Under the pieces are notes generated by a model that ran no database searches, was not told the origin of the DNA, and saw only the letters and a program-made list of their open reading frames with translations. From a virus: a DNA stretch of 39,456 bases. Location of the stretch: IMG/VR virus record IMGVR_UViG_3300009155_000115, positions 1-39,456 of that record; one strand, written 5' to 3'. Within the stretch, counting starts at the first letter, position 1; every line of letters begins with the position of its first letter. A program made the position numbers and the translations under genes. Shown here piece by piece: positions 1 to 8,077 of the stretch.

Positions 1-795
1 CAAGGGTGAACGAACAAAGTGCTTCATGCCGTTAGGAACGTCAGTGGTCAAGAACCATGCGTTAGTGTCGGTCAAGAAGTGGTTGATTGCATAACCTTCA
101 GAAATCGAACCATTGTTCTTCAATGCGTTAATGTCGTTATCAGTTGTAGAAACGCGGAGTTCGGTTTCCAACAAGCGAGTAGCAACGAATTGCAAAGAAG
201 AAGGAACGATCAACTTCTTGGGCTTAGCGGCGATCAACAAGCCACGCTCGTCTGTCCACAAGCTAATTTGAATAACGGCGGCTTCCAAAGAAGTCTCGTT
301 CAAGTCAGCGGGGGTAGAAGGAATGTTGCTGTTGGTGCCACCAGTAACCAAGGGGTGTGCAGAGCTAAAGAGAGAAACGCCGTCACCACCAGGGTAAGCA
401 GAGCTGAAGCCGTTGTTCAAAACAGCGGCGGCTTTAACTTGCTTGGTGTAAGCCATAGCGCGGGCCAAAGCCTTGGTATAACGTGCAGACAAAGAGTCAT
501 ACAAGTTATCTTCAATAGCTTCTTCAGTCAAGCTGAAGCCCAGAGCAATAGTCTCGTGGTTGTAACGTGCAGTCCATGCTTCTTGTGCATTGTCATAAGA
601 GATGGCAGAGCCCTCGTTTTTGACAGGTGCAGCTGAGAAACCAGACAGCTTTGTCTCTTCTTCAAAAGAACGCTCAGAAGTCTCTGTTTCGTAGATTTCT
701 TTGTGTTCTTGATCGTAAGTTGCATACTGCAAGCCGAACAAAGCGTTCAAGCCTGGGAGCAGCTCTTTCAATAATTGTGCGCGTGAAATAGCCAT
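1..795 (-). CDS. Major capsid protein (3' end cut by window edge)
   Basis: The first 265 residues are present and the C-terminus lies beyond the left edge. The protein begins MAISRAQLLKELLPGLNALF. It carries segments typical of HK97-fold capsid proteins of the Mu gpT-like group: an N-terminal region ending in a Glu-rich patch, a central segment with KKLIVPSSLQFVATRLLETE around residues 190-210, and a 'FLTDTNAWFLTTDVPNGM' strand near residue 245. The start at 795 is supported by an AAGGAG ribosome-binding site. It lies last in the head module after scaffold and two structural genes, the usual place for the capsid gene. Codon use is restricted (many TTG and TCT), as in highly expressed genes. 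The family call is by residue pattern only. Confidence 0.85.
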   Translation of the reverse strand, partial: MAISRAQLLKELLPGLNALFGLQYATYDQEHKEIYETETSERSFEEETKLSGFSAAPVKNEGSAISYDNAQEAWTARYNHETIALGFSLTEEAIEDNLYDSLSARYTKALARAMAYTKQVKAAAVLNNGFSSAYPGGDGVSLFSSAHPLVTGGTNSNIPSTPADLNETSLEAAVIQISLWTDERGLLIAAKPKKLIVPSSLQFVATRLLETELRVSTTDNDINALKNNGSISEGYAINHFLTDTNAWFLTTDVPNGMKHFVRSPL

Positions 796-807
796 GATTT
801 AAGCTCC

Positions 808-1632
808 TTATGCTACGTAATAGCGGTGTGCGCCGAAGTTGAACTTAACCAACACTTCGGGTGATTGAACCAATACAACAGTACCAGCCACTGCGGTTGT
901 AACCGAAGTAATTGTCAAAGTTGTACTACCAGTTGTGGTAACAGTAGAAGCAGAGCTCAAGGTAGAACCTGTGAACTGCAACTGACCATTAACCAAGTTG
1001 AACACATCAGTTCCAACGGGCAAGTATTGACCAACAGACAAACCAGACACAACAACAGAAGTTGCTGATGCGGCGCCGCCAGAAACATAAGTGCAAGAGG
1101 TGCTGATCTGAGTGTCAGGAACCAAGTTCAATACACGGAAACCACCACCAGAAGTAGTAGCAGAAGCAGCAACGACTGCACCAGCACCGTTACCGGTAGA
1201 GGCAGAGCCAGTCAAAGTGTTACCAGCCATGTTTACACCAACCAAGATGGAAGATGCAGAACCGATGGTTGTAGAAGAAGCGCCAGTAGTAACCGCGACC
1301 CGCATAACTTGGTCAGGATCATCACCAACGATGGCAGTAATGTCACCAGCAGTTACACTAGCTGGGTAGTACTGTGAGTATTGACGTTGCTTAGTCGTGG
1401 GGTTTGTGTAGTAGCAACCCAAGAACACGCCAACAGTAGTGTTGGTGGTGCTCACAGGATAAGTTGCGATCACAACATAGCCGGCAGACAAAGTAACCAG
1501 ATCGCCGTAATACAAAGCGGTGCCATAGTTGTACTGGATAGGCAAGTTTCTTGTCGATCCAGCAAATACTTGACCACCGATCAGGTTTACGGGCTTGTAG
1601 CCGTAAGGCGCTGAGACAGTTGGGTAAGCCAT
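808..1632 (-). CDS. Putative head decoration or capsid-associated structural protein
   Basis: A 274-residue protein starting MAYPTVSAPYGYKPVNLIGG, very rich in Ser, Thr, Val, Gly and Ala and almost without charged residues in its second half. This suits a beta-rich structural protein exposed on a capsid. Residues 1-130 are the more complex part; residues 130-260 are Ala/Ser/Thr/Val repeats. A TAGGAG site precedes the ATG, and the stop lies 12 bp before the capsid gene, so the two are almost certainly co-transcribed. Proteins with the same N-terminal style sit beside the capsid gene in other aquatic phages. Decoration or stabilisation of the head is inferred from position and composition; no catalytic motif is seen. 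Confidence 0.6.
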   Translation of the reverse strand: MAYPTVSAPYGYKPVNLIGGQVFAGSTRNLPIQYNYGTALYYGDLVTLSAGYVVIATYPVSTTNTTVGVFLGCYYTNPTTKQRQYSQYYPASVTAGDITAIVGDDPDQVMRVAVTTGASSTTIGSASSILVGVNMAGNTLTGSASTGNGAGAVVAASATTSGGGFRVLNLVPDTQISTSCTYVSGGAASATSVVVSGLSVGQYLPVGTDVFNLVNGQLQFTGSTLSSASTVTTTGSTTLTITSVTTAVAGTVVLVQSPEVLVKFNFGAHRYYVA

Positions 1633-1652
1633 TTAAGACTCCTATAAAAAAT

Positions 1653-2102
1653 TTAAGTACCTTTTCCAAAGCTAGACGAAGACTTAGTCTCTTTGTAGAG
1701 AGGCATCCGCGTATCGCTTTGTCGCATAAAACTGTTATCTACAGCTTCCGTCTGAGATTGAGTCAACTTTGAAAAGTGGGCATTTCGTTGATCAACAAAC
1801 TCTTTCGGAGTCTTACAGAGTAACAATCCGCCAATTTCAACATTGTCTTTGTATCGACTTGCTGGATCAGCTAACAGTCTAAATTTTGGTTGCTCTTCTA
1901 AAGTAACTGGCTCCCAACCTTCACGCAATTTTGCGGAAAGATTACGGGGGTCAGCTGTATTCAAATTAGCAACACGAATCCAACGATAATTGTAGTCCGG
2001 GTGCTTGTCGGGTTCAGGTAGAAGTTCGGCCTGCTGCCACTGTTTAGGACGTTCAGCCATCAATCTATCTTCAAGTTCACGCGGTTTTCTGTTTTCAGCC
2101 AT
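1653..2102 (-). CDS. Hypothetical head-module protein
   Basis: A 149-residue charged protein (MAENRKPRELEDRLM...) with a Pro/Trp-rich middle (YNYRWIRVANLN, REGWEPVTLEEQP) and a Lys/Ser-rich tail. It lies between the scaffold and the decoration-like gene, with 2 bp between it and the scaffold stop. A GGAGG ribosome-binding site is embedded in the end of the scaffold gene. I recognise no enzyme motif. Its constant neighbourhood suggests a minor capsid or assembly role, but that rests on position alone. Confidence 0.6.
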   Translation of the reverse strand: MAENRKPRELEDRLMAERPKQWQQAELLPEPDKHPDYNYRWIRVANLNTADPRNLSAKLREGWEPVTLEEQPKFRLLADPASRYKDNVEIGGLLLCKTPKEFVDQRNAHFSKLTQSQTEAVDNSFMRQSDTRMPLYKETKSSSSFGKGT

Positions 2103-2104
2103 TT

Positions 2105-3031
2105 TCAGGCCTCCATTTCTATTTTCGCCTTAGCATATTGCTCTGGCGTTAAATTAAGTTTCTTAGCCAAGCTCAGCTCTCGAGTAGATAATCTAACTCT
2201 CTGCGCTGAAGTTGATCTTGTAGCCGGTGCTACCACCGAGCTTCTACGGCTAGGCCGGGATTGTTCCGCTTCTTCCTCAAATTTCTCTGGGAAACGCTTG
2301 CGAATGGTTGCGTCAATCCTACGATAATACTCTTGTGATGAAACTGCAACACCTTCTCTCTTTAGCCTCTCATGAAGGCCAAGAGCCAGACTTGTCATCT
2401 CTTCATCTTCTCCAAACCAAGGGTTTTCCTGTTGCCAGGCTTGCGCGCTGGGGTCGGGCCGTACCTGTTGGACTGGCTGTGGTTGCATTTGTACAGGAGT
2501 TTCATACTCTTGTAAAGGCTGTGGCCTAAAGTTTTTAACTTTTTCCACTTTTAATGTTGCTTGAGTAAGACGCTCTTGGGCATCCATCACCTTATCAGTA
2601 TCGCCAGAGTCATATGCTTCTCGGTAAGCCTTCTTGGCCGCGTCCATCTCCATCTCAACAGCTTTCTTGACTGTATCCAGTACATTCTTCTCGCTGTTAT
2701 TGAGATTTGACTTCAGGCGCTTGTTCTCTTCCAACACCCTTTGAGCAAAGTTAATTGCATCTTGCTGTTCGCGCAATGCATTTTCTTTCTCGCGGCGTTC
2801 ATCATGAGCCAGCTTCTTCATCTGGATTAGTTTCTTCTTTACCTTAGAAGAGTAATCCTCGAGCTCATCGTTGTAGAGCTCTTCTTTGACTTTCTCAGGA
2901 AGGGGGGTTTTATTCCTATCCTCTTCAGGAGTGTCGTCTTCTACGTCAATGATTATCTGATCATCGGCGTCATCATCTGCTACAGTGACTTTTACGTCAT
3001 CTTTCTCATCTGGGAATTTAAATTCACTCAT
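2105..3031 (-). CDS. Capsid assembly scaffolding protein
   Basis: A 308-residue, strongly acidic N-terminus (about residues 1-45: many Asp/Glu, DDDADDQIIIDVEDD) is followed by a long charged coiled-coil region (about 60-180, rich in Lys, Glu, Gln), a Pro/Gln linker (QPQPVQQVRP) and a basic C-terminal end (residues 255-308, many Arg/Ser/Lys). This architecture, with an acidic start and a basic helical end able to touch the capsid protein, is usual for phage scaffolds. Its position between portal and capsid genes agrees. The ATG at 3031 has an AAGGA site. The call comes from composition and synteny; sequence identity within scaffold families is normally low. Confidence 0.7.
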   Translation of the reverse strand: MSEFKFPDEKDDVKVTVADDDADDQIIIDVEDDTPEEDRNKTPLPEKVKEELYNDELEDYSSKVKKKLIQMKKLAHDERREKENALREQQDAINFAQRVLEENKRLKSNLNNSEKNVLDTVKKAVEMEMDAAKKAYREAYDSGDTDKVMDAQERLTQATLKVEKVKNFRPQPLQEYETPVQMQPQPVQQVRPDPSAQAWQQENPWFGEDEEMTSLALGLHERLKREGVAVSSQEYYRRIDATIRKRFPEKFEEEAEQSRPSRRSSVVAPATRSTSAQRVRLSTRELSLAKKLNLTPEQYAKAKIEMEA

Positions 3032-3039
3032 GTCGTTCC

Positions 3040-3462
3040 TTATTTACGGCGAATACCGCGTGGATCGTCTACTACTCCCTCAACAGAATCGTCATTGATC
3101 ACACGGAATTCTTTTCCATGAATGACCAGGCGCGTTCCTGAATTGGGTCTAATCAAGATAAAGTCACCCTTCTTGCAGTACGGGCCTGATGGGAATCGGC
3201 TTTCGTCTTTGTAGCAATCTGGGCCCATGTCTACTACGAATAACACAGTAGTCAGGGTTTCCTCAATCATGAGAGTTTCTTCCGCTTTTACGAGTCCGGA
3301 ATCTCCGTATTCCTTTTCCATCTCAGGGATGGCACAAAGGATTCTGTAACCAGATGGGCGAGGAAGCTGTTTGGCTTTCTCTTCTGGTTTGGTGTTCAAG
3401 ATCTTGGATAAATCCACGGCCTTGGTAATGTCGAGATTTGAAATCTCACTCGTCATCGTCAT
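3040..3462 (-). CDS. GroES-like co-chaperonin
   Basis: A 140-residue protein in which residues about 33-130 follow the GroES (Cpn10) plan: a Pro-x-x-Tyr-Arg-Ile-Leu first strand (RPSGYRILCAIPEMEK), a Gly-containing mobile-loop region with DSGLVKAEETL, a central VVDMGPD strand matching the 'VvavGpG' element, KKGDFILIR matching 'vkvGDxVlf', then HGKEFRVINDDSVEGVV matching the final 'xeyxilreeDilavv' part. The known role of GroES-type proteins is to cap GroEL during folding; T4 gp31 does this for the T4 capsid protein. Location between portal and scaffold genes fits a capsid-folding role with host GroEL. The first of two nearby ATGs (3462) is chosen because AGGAAAGAG precedes it. It overlaps the upstream gene by 17 bp, suggesting coupled translation. 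Confidence 0.75.
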   Translation of the reverse strand: MTMTSEISNLDITKAVDLSKILNTKPEEKAKQLPRPSGYRILCAIPEMEKEYGDSGLVKAEETLMIEETLTTVLFVVDMGPDCYKDESRFPSGPYCKKGDFILIRPNSGTRLVIHGKEFRVINDDSVEGVVDDPRGIRRK

Positions 3463-3643
3463 TGGTAACTCTTTCCTGTAGGTCTGTGATAAATAAACGT
3501 GCAGTGAGTAGACCTTTCACCTCTCCACACATCTTCTTGTACTCCGCATAATCTTCAGCCTTGCCATCGGCCATAGATATTTGAAGTTGGGATACCTTGT
3601 CATCTACCTTTTGGATTAGATGTTTTAAATACTTTTCAACCAT
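3446..3643 (-). CDS. Small helical protein of the head module
   Basis: A 65-residue, predicted all-helical protein (MVEKYLKHLIQKVDDKVSQL...) with heptad-like hydrophobic spacing and an acidic end (TNDDDE). It has a GAGGAA site before its ATG. It overlaps the portal stop by 8 bp and the GroES-like start by 17 bp, so it is tightly embedded in the operon. No family with known function is recognised. A structural or assembly-cofactor role is possible from position only. Confidence 0.6.
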   Translation of the reverse strand: MVEKYLKHLIQKVDDKVSQLQISMADGKAEDYAEYKKMCGEVKGLLTARLFITDLQERVTNDDDE

Positions 3644-6074
3644 TTCTGTTCCTCATCATTTCAGCCATCAACTTATTTTTCTCCGACTGAGCTTCTTGCG
3701 CCAGCTCCATCTGGTCCTTCTGAATAGTTGCCTGAATGCGAGCCATATCAACTTCTTTTTGAGTCATGATCCGCTCGCGTTCAATCTGCTGTTGAGACTG
3801 CTTCATCTGCATATCTGCCGCATCTTTTTGAGCTTTCCTCTGAGCCTCTTGGCCCTTGATCTGCAGCTCTTGTTGTTGCATCTGGATAAGAGGATCCTGC
3901 GCCATCTGCTGGGCCTGCTCTTGTTGAGCCTGGGCTTGGTTGGCCTGCAGTAACTGGGCGCTGGCCTGAGCCACCAGCTGAGACAGCTGAACTTCAACAT
4001 CATCAGGAAGATGTTTATCAGGAGGTGGAAGCGGCACTCCCATCTGCTTCTCAATCATTGATCGGTAGTAGAAGCCAAGGTGCTCGGCAATGTGCGCCTG
4101 CAGTGAGGCCATGATCTGGTTGGCTTGTGGGTTCTGGCCAATCGTCTTCATCACTACAGGATCTTGCATGAACGTCTGGTGGACCGCTATGTGGGCCTGC
4201 TGATCTTGAGAGATAAACGCCTTCAATGGCTCGCCTCTGAGTGCAGACATATTCTCGCTGACTGGATCTTTTGGTGTCTCATCATCAGGCAATGGCACAA
4301 GCTTCTCTGCATTCTTAACACCCAGTACATCTAACATCTGTCTGTGCAACTGAGGCAAGTTATAGATCTGAGGCGCCTGCTGGGCAAGCTGGATCACCGC
4401 TTGATACTGAACAATCTTCTGAGCCATAGTGGCCGCGTTGGGATCGCTCACGGGAATCACATCAACTAAATCGTAATCTGACTGCTTTGCTTTTCGGCTT
4501 CCTTCTTCTGGCTCATAGGAATACTCGGGAGGTGTGTACTCTCTGATGATGTCGCGCAAAAGCGCCAGCTCCTGCTTGAACGAATAATGAATCCTTGCCT
4601 GTACGGCCGTCATCACTTTTAAAGACCTCTCAAGAATTGCCAGTGTCGTTCCAACGGGAGAGTTGGCAGACATATCAGCAACTTGAATGTCGGCTGCAGA
4701 TGCAAACTTACGTCCTTCTTCTACGATCTTATCGAGTAAAGAGGCAAGGACTTGTGAGGGCTCTTTATAGGGAAGAGCCATGATGTTATCGGCAATAGTT
4801 CCGCTGGGTACATCTACATCGCGCCATTCAGCTGGGCCGATTGGTGTATCGTCACCCTTAACACGCAATCCGCGAGTCTTAAATCCGCCAGGCAAGTTGG
4901 CCAGCGTACCAGCGTCTACTAATTGACGCAGGATTGACGTACCAGACTTGGCAAATGCGCCAACTAAGTGGATCAATCCAAAACAATAGAATCCAAAGCC
5001 AGGAACATAGCCGTAGTGAACGTAATGCTGGCGCTTTGTGTGTAATTTATCGCCTTGCTTCCAGTTTCTACGGATAGCCAGACACTTCATGCTTCCATAT
5101 TCAATCGTTACGATATAAGGAAGGGCAATTCCTGTAGGCTCGCCGTTTTTGTCTGTGTGCTCAAAGCCTTCTAGGTCCAGCTCCACGTTCATCTCGAGAA
5201 TCTTATAGCGGTCATCCGACAAAGCGCGGAATCCCATCTTCTCGGCAATCTTTTTCTCTACTTCATCAAGACTATTGTTGGGTTCACCCAAGTCAATATC
5301 AGCATAAAACCCAGCTACCTGAAGTTTTCTCAGTTCATTCTCTGTTTTACGCATAACGTGCGTAACACGGGGGAAAGTTTGGATGTCTGATGCGCCATAA
5401 GGGACTACTAAATCCTCGGCCGGCACAAAAATTGACGTCTGGCGGTCAAAACTTGGGTCAAAGTACACTTTCTTAAAAGCATTACCCGACAATCCCAGTC
5501 CCCAGACCATCCTCTCATGCTCAGGACGGAACTCAGTCATCACATCGGTCAGTTGATAGTTCATATCATCCTGAACACGGACTGCGGCGTCTTTCTTTTC
5601 GGGAGTTTCTTTCCCAATGATCTGCGTTTTCACGGGACCGGCGGCCGGGAAGGTGCTCATCATAATTTCAGCCTGGAATTTCACCAGTGCTTCAGATAAA
5701 AGTGGGTGGTAAACACCGCAAGCACCAATCCAAGGGTCAGCTCTCTCTTCAATCTTCATCCCCAAGAGCTCTAAACCATCTACATATGTCTGCATCCAGT
5801 CTTTTCTTGAGTTGATATCATCGTCATAGTCACCAATCAGGTCAGTAACAATCCCAGCAACGATAGATTCATCTAAAACTTCGACTAAATTCTCATCAAA
5901 ATCATCTTCTTCTTCGCCGCCAATCTTGATTTCTACATCACCAGTGTTAATCGTCACCTCTTCTGGGTCAACAATCTCAATCTCAATTCCTTGATCATCT
6001 ACTTGATCGCCTTCTTCAGGAATTAAAGACTCCAAACCCTCTGGTGCGGCATAAAGTGATTTTTCAATAGACAT
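3636..6074 (-). CDS. Portal protein
   Basis: An 812-residue portal (head-tail connector), forming the dodecameric ring through which DNA is packaged and ejected. The N-terminus is acidic. The core (about residues 90-600) contains a DWMQTYVDGLELLG helix, the PWIGACGVYHPLLSEALVKF segment, and PSFDRQTSIFVPAEDLVVPY, typical of the large podoviral portals. The C-terminus (about 660-812) is a long Gln/Ala/Met/Lys-rich coiled coil. Such extended helical 'barrel' ends are known in large portals such as P22's. It follows terL by 8 bp with an AAGGA site before ATG 6074. I am confident in the assignment; subfamily is not determined. Confidence 0.88.
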   Translation of the reverse strand: MSIEKSLYAAPEGLESLIPEEGDQVDDQGIEIEIVDPEEVTINTGDVEIKIGGEEEDDFDENLVEVLDESIVAGIVTDLIGDYDDDINSRKDWMQTYVDGLELLGMKIEERADPWIGACGVYHPLLSEALVKFQAEIMMSTFPAAGPVKTQIIGKETPEKKDAAVRVQDDMNYQLTDVMTEFRPEHERMVWGLGLSGNAFKKVYFDPSFDRQTSIFVPAEDLVVPYGASDIQTFPRVTHVMRKTENELRKLQVAGFYADIDLGEPNNSLDEVEKKIAEKMGFRALSDDRYKILEMNVELDLEGFEHTDKNGEPTGIALPYIVTIEYGSMKCLAIRRNWKQGDKLHTKRQHYVHYGYVPGFGFYCFGLIHLVGAFAKSGTSILRQLVDAGTLANLPGGFKTRGLRVKGDDTPIGPAEWRDVDVPSGTIADNIMALPYKEPSQVLASLLDKIVEEGRKFASAADIQVADMSANSPVGTTLAILERSLKVMTAVQARIHYSFKQELALLRDIIREYTPPEYSYEPEEGSRKAKQSDYDLVDVIPVSDPNAATMAQKIVQYQAVIQLAQQAPQIYNLPQLHRQMLDVLGVKNAEKLVPLPDDETPKDPVSENMSALRGEPLKAFISQDQQAHIAVHQTFMQDPVVMKTIGQNPQANQIMASLQAHIAEHLGFYYRSMIEKQMGVPLPPPDKHLPDDVEVQLSQLVAQASAQLLQANQAQAQQEQAQQMAQDPLIQMQQQELQIKGQEAQRKAQKDAADMQMKQSQQQIERERIMTQKEVDMARIQATIQKDQMELAQEAQSEKNKLMAEMMRNRNG

Positions 6075-6082
6075 ATTTATCC

Positions 6083-7666
6083 TTAATAATAAGAAACTTT
6101 GCGCCTGAATGATTGAGGTTCTTCCTCTTCATCAGTCTGCAATCGTATAAACCCACCTTTTCTAAACCTTATCAGAGCTTGTGTTGCTGAGTCAACCAAG
6201 TCATCGTGATCGGAATTTGGAAAAGCAGCCATCTCTTCCATTAACTCGTCTGCCCAGCGCGTTGCTGGCGCCCATACCTTACCGCTGGCAAACAAATCTG
6301 ATACAGAGTTAATCCTCACCATCTTATCATTACCCCTAGACGGAGTAAACTCTTGAACCGGTATCCCCATCGCCCGCAACTCAAAGATCAACGGCGCTCC
6401 TGAAGCCTTGGCCTCAACGATAAAAGCATCTGGCTCCCACTCCTTATAGTGGTTAAAAGCCTTTTCCTTTAGCTCAGGAAACTCCATCCTTCTCTTAAAC
6501 GCATCAAGCAAAATAATATTTGCATCATTTTGATTTTCGTTTAAATAAAACACACCCCAAGTCGTACACGCTGAATAGTCAGATCTCTCGTTCTTCGTAA
6601 ACGCCGTATCCCAAGACTGGATCAGAAACTCACATCTCGGCGGGGTATCTTCTTTCCACTCTTTCCACCACTCCCTTTTAACAATCGCGCCTTGCTCGCT
6701 CGTTGGGCTTTGCTGATACTGTGCGTTCCACTTAGACGCAGGCAGTTCAGACTGAAGCGCCATTAACTCTTCTAAGCTCCAGAACTCTGGCCACAGTGGT
6801 TTACCGCTTGGAAGAATCGCAGGGAAGTCAATTACCTCCCAGTCATCGTTTCCTTCTCTATCAATAGAAGACTGTAGGATCCTGCCGGTTAGATCTCTCT
6901 TGGCCCAGCGTGTCATCACGACAATAATCGCTCCTCCTGGCTGTAGACGCTGGCGCGGGCCAGATGTGTACCACTCGTAGACTTTATCAAAGACTGAAGG
7001 ATCTCCTGCGGCAAGGGCGGCTTCTTGTTCGGAATGGGGATCGTCAATAATCAAAAGGTCCGCACCCTTACCCGTCACCGTTCCTCCAACACCAATCGCA
7101 AAGTATTCTCCGTTTTTATTCGTAGACCAACGTCCAGCAGCCTTACTGTCTGACCTCAAATTCACATTAGGGAATATCTTAGAGAACGGCTCACTCGCAA
7201 CTAAGTTCCTAACCTTACGTCCAAAGCCCACAGCCAGCTCGGCCGTGTTCGAGCACTGGATAATCTTCTTACTAGGATCTCTTCCCAAAAACCACGCCGG
7301 CAACATATAAGACGCAAACTCTGACTTCGTATGCCGAGGCGGCATATTAATGATCAGCCTCTTAATCTTTCCAGTGGCAATCTCTTCAAACTTCTTTGCC
7401 ATAACCTTGTGATGTCTTCCATCAATAAAGCCAGGCCACATCGCATGGGCAAACTTAATAAAATCATCAAAAGCTTCCTCTCTCTGTTGGCTACTCTCAA
7501 GAGCATCCAGATCATCTAAAAACGCCGCCTGCTCATTTGCAGGAAACTTAAAAAACGCCTTAGCTTTATCTTCGGCATCTTTCTTGCTTAAATTTAAAGC
7601 ACCGACAATCCTTCTCACAAAGAGATCAAACTCTTCTTTTCTCTCTAACTCTTGTTTCTTATTCAA
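6083..7666 (-). CDS. terL: Terminase large subunit (ATPase/nuclease)
   Basis: A 527-residue packaging motor protein. The ATPase half has a Walker A-like motif NMPPRHTKSE (about 107-116), Walker B LLIIDDP with Asp208/Asp209 (about 204-210) and a later VVMTRW coupling motif. The RNase H-like nuclease half shows SWDTAFTKNERSDYSA (about 350, first catalytic Asp), FIVEAKASG (about 420) and DHDDLVDSATQAL near 500. The start codon is TTG at 7664-7666, preceded by GAGGAA; its TTGA overlaps the stop of the upstream LexA-like gene, so translation is probably coupled to that regulator. Length and motif order are normal for the family. Confidence 0.93.
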   Translation of the reverse strand: MNKKQELERKEEFDLFVRRIVGALNLSKKDAEDKAKAFFKFPANEQAAFLDDLDALESSQQREEAFDDFIKFAHAMWPGFIDGRHHKVMAKKFEEIATGKIKRLIINMPPRHTKSEFASYMLPAWFLGRDPSKKIIQCSNTAELAVGFGRKVRNLVASEPFSKIFPNVNLRSDSKAAGRWSTNKNGEYFAIGVGGTVTGKGADLLIIDDPHSEQEAALAAGDPSVFDKVYEWYTSGPRQRLQPGGAIIVVMTRWAKRDLTGRILQSSIDREGNDDWEVIDFPAILPSGKPLWPEFWSLEELMALQSELPASKWNAQYQQSPTSEQGAIVKREWWKEWKEDTPPRCEFLIQSWDTAFTKNERSDYSACTTWGVFYLNENQNDANIILLDAFKRRMEFPELKEKAFNHYKEWEPDAFIVEAKASGAPLIFELRAMGIPVQEFTPSRGNDKMVRINSVSDLFASGKVWAPATRWADELMEEMAAFPNSDHDDLVDSATQALIRFRKGGFIRLQTDEEEEPQSFRRKVSYY

Positions 7667-7938
7667 GGTAGATTCCTCAGCTTCAAATAACTGGGCCGAA
7701 CACTTCGCGCCGAATGAGCACTGCGCCGGCAGATCCCCAGCTCACAGAGCTTCTTAACAACCCTATGAACATTCCCCCGCCCCTTATCCCCAGTATGAAA
7801 CATGATGTCATCTATAGAAGGACCATACCCAAAGTTCCTCCAATACTCATCTATCACTAAGAACACAGTCCTTTGCTTCTCCGTCATACAAGCCTCCATA
7901 CACTTCTCATAAGTCTGCTTAATCGGTTCTTTATTCAT
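7663..7938 (-). CDS. LexA-like winged-helix DNA-binding protein without peptidase domain
   Basis: A 91-residue protein whose residues about 18-87 match the LexA N-terminal winged helix: MTEKQRTVFLVIDEYWRNFGYGP (helix 1 with the 'GxxPS' turn), SIDDIMFHTGDKGRGNVHRVVKKL (recognition helix-turn-helix), then LGICRRSAHSARSVRP (the wing). LexA's autocleavage/dimerisation domain is absent, so it is a DNA-binding module alone. It is inserted between terS and terL, and two palindromic operator-like sites (centres 8014 and 7969) lie directly upstream, one of them 31 bp before its ATG. Autoregulation and control of the late operon are therefore plausible (inference). The ribosome-binding site is weak, with no clear GGAG. 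Confidence 0.75.
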   Translation of the reverse strand: MNKEPIKQTYEKCMEACMTEKQRTVFLVIDEYWRNFGYGPSIDDIMFHTGDKGRGNVHRVVKKLCELGICRRSAHSARSVRPSYLKLRNLP

Positions 7939-7959
7939 TGTAAGTTTTCTTTAAGCTTC

Positions 7960-7978
7960 ACACTAACACTGTTAATGT
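7960..7978. promoter_or_regulatory. Operator-like palindrome, site 1
   Basis: ACACTAACA-C-TGTTAATGT is a 9+1+9 odd palindrome with one arm mismatch; flanking bases extend the symmetry to 7958-7980. It sits 22 bp before the ATG of the LexA-like gene on the minus strand. The same motif recurs at 8005, 11748, 18243 and 32413, arguing for a sequence-specific binding protein. Confidence 0.6.
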
Positions 7979-8004
7979 GAGATTGTAAGTTTACGTTCAG
8001 GTTC

Positions 8005-8023
8005 ACTCTAACACTGGTAGTGT
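8005..8023. promoter_or_regulatory. Operator-like palindrome, site 2
   Basis: ACTCTAACA-C-TGGTAGTGT is a second, less perfect copy in the duplicated 45-bp unit. If the TACAAT at 7982-7987 (minus strand) is a -10, the palindrome centre lies near position -39, overlapping the -35 region. That placement would fit either activation or repression. Confidence 0.55.
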
Positions 8024-8025
8024 GG

Positions 8026-8077
8026 GAAAAAAAAATATACCCCCCCACCACTTTTGTATAGAAAACATAAGGGGGGG
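8026..8077 (-). terminator. Possible terminator after terS
   Basis: On the minus strand, directly after the terS stop, seven C (8071-8077) can pair with seven G (8040-8046) around a 24-base A/T-rich loop, followed by TATATTTTTTTTT. A pure G:C stem plus a long T run resembles an intrinsic terminator, though the loop is unusually large and homopolymer lengths can be sequencing-sensitive. It would separate terS from the regulator/terL operon. Confidence 0.45.

Larger units (their letters stand above)
7937..8026. repeat. 45-bp imperfect tandem duplication carrying two operator-like palindromes
   Basis: 7937-7981 and 7982-8026 align along 45 bp with about nine mismatches. Each unit begins ATTGTAAGTTT and contains one copy of the ACACTAACA-N-TGTTAGTGT-like palindrome at the same offset. 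Read on the minus strand, each unit ends in TTACAAT, a possible -10 hexamer. The copy at 7982-7987 would place a transcription start near 7975, upstream of the LexA-like gene. The copy at 7937-7942 overlaps the start codon and cannot serve that gene. No good -35 is seen for the usable copy; the palindrome lies where the -35 would be. Confidence 0.7.

Noticed and set aside
19-636. Plus-strand ORF of 205 codons at the left edge
   Set aside because: It is the antisense of the major capsid gene, which has a good ribosome-binding site, family motifs and operon context; the plus-strand translation shows no motif.
3597-3953. Leu-rich plus-strand ORF opposite the portal C-terminus
   Set aside because: Leu/His richness is the expected antisense of the portal's Gln/Lys/Glu-rich coiled coil.
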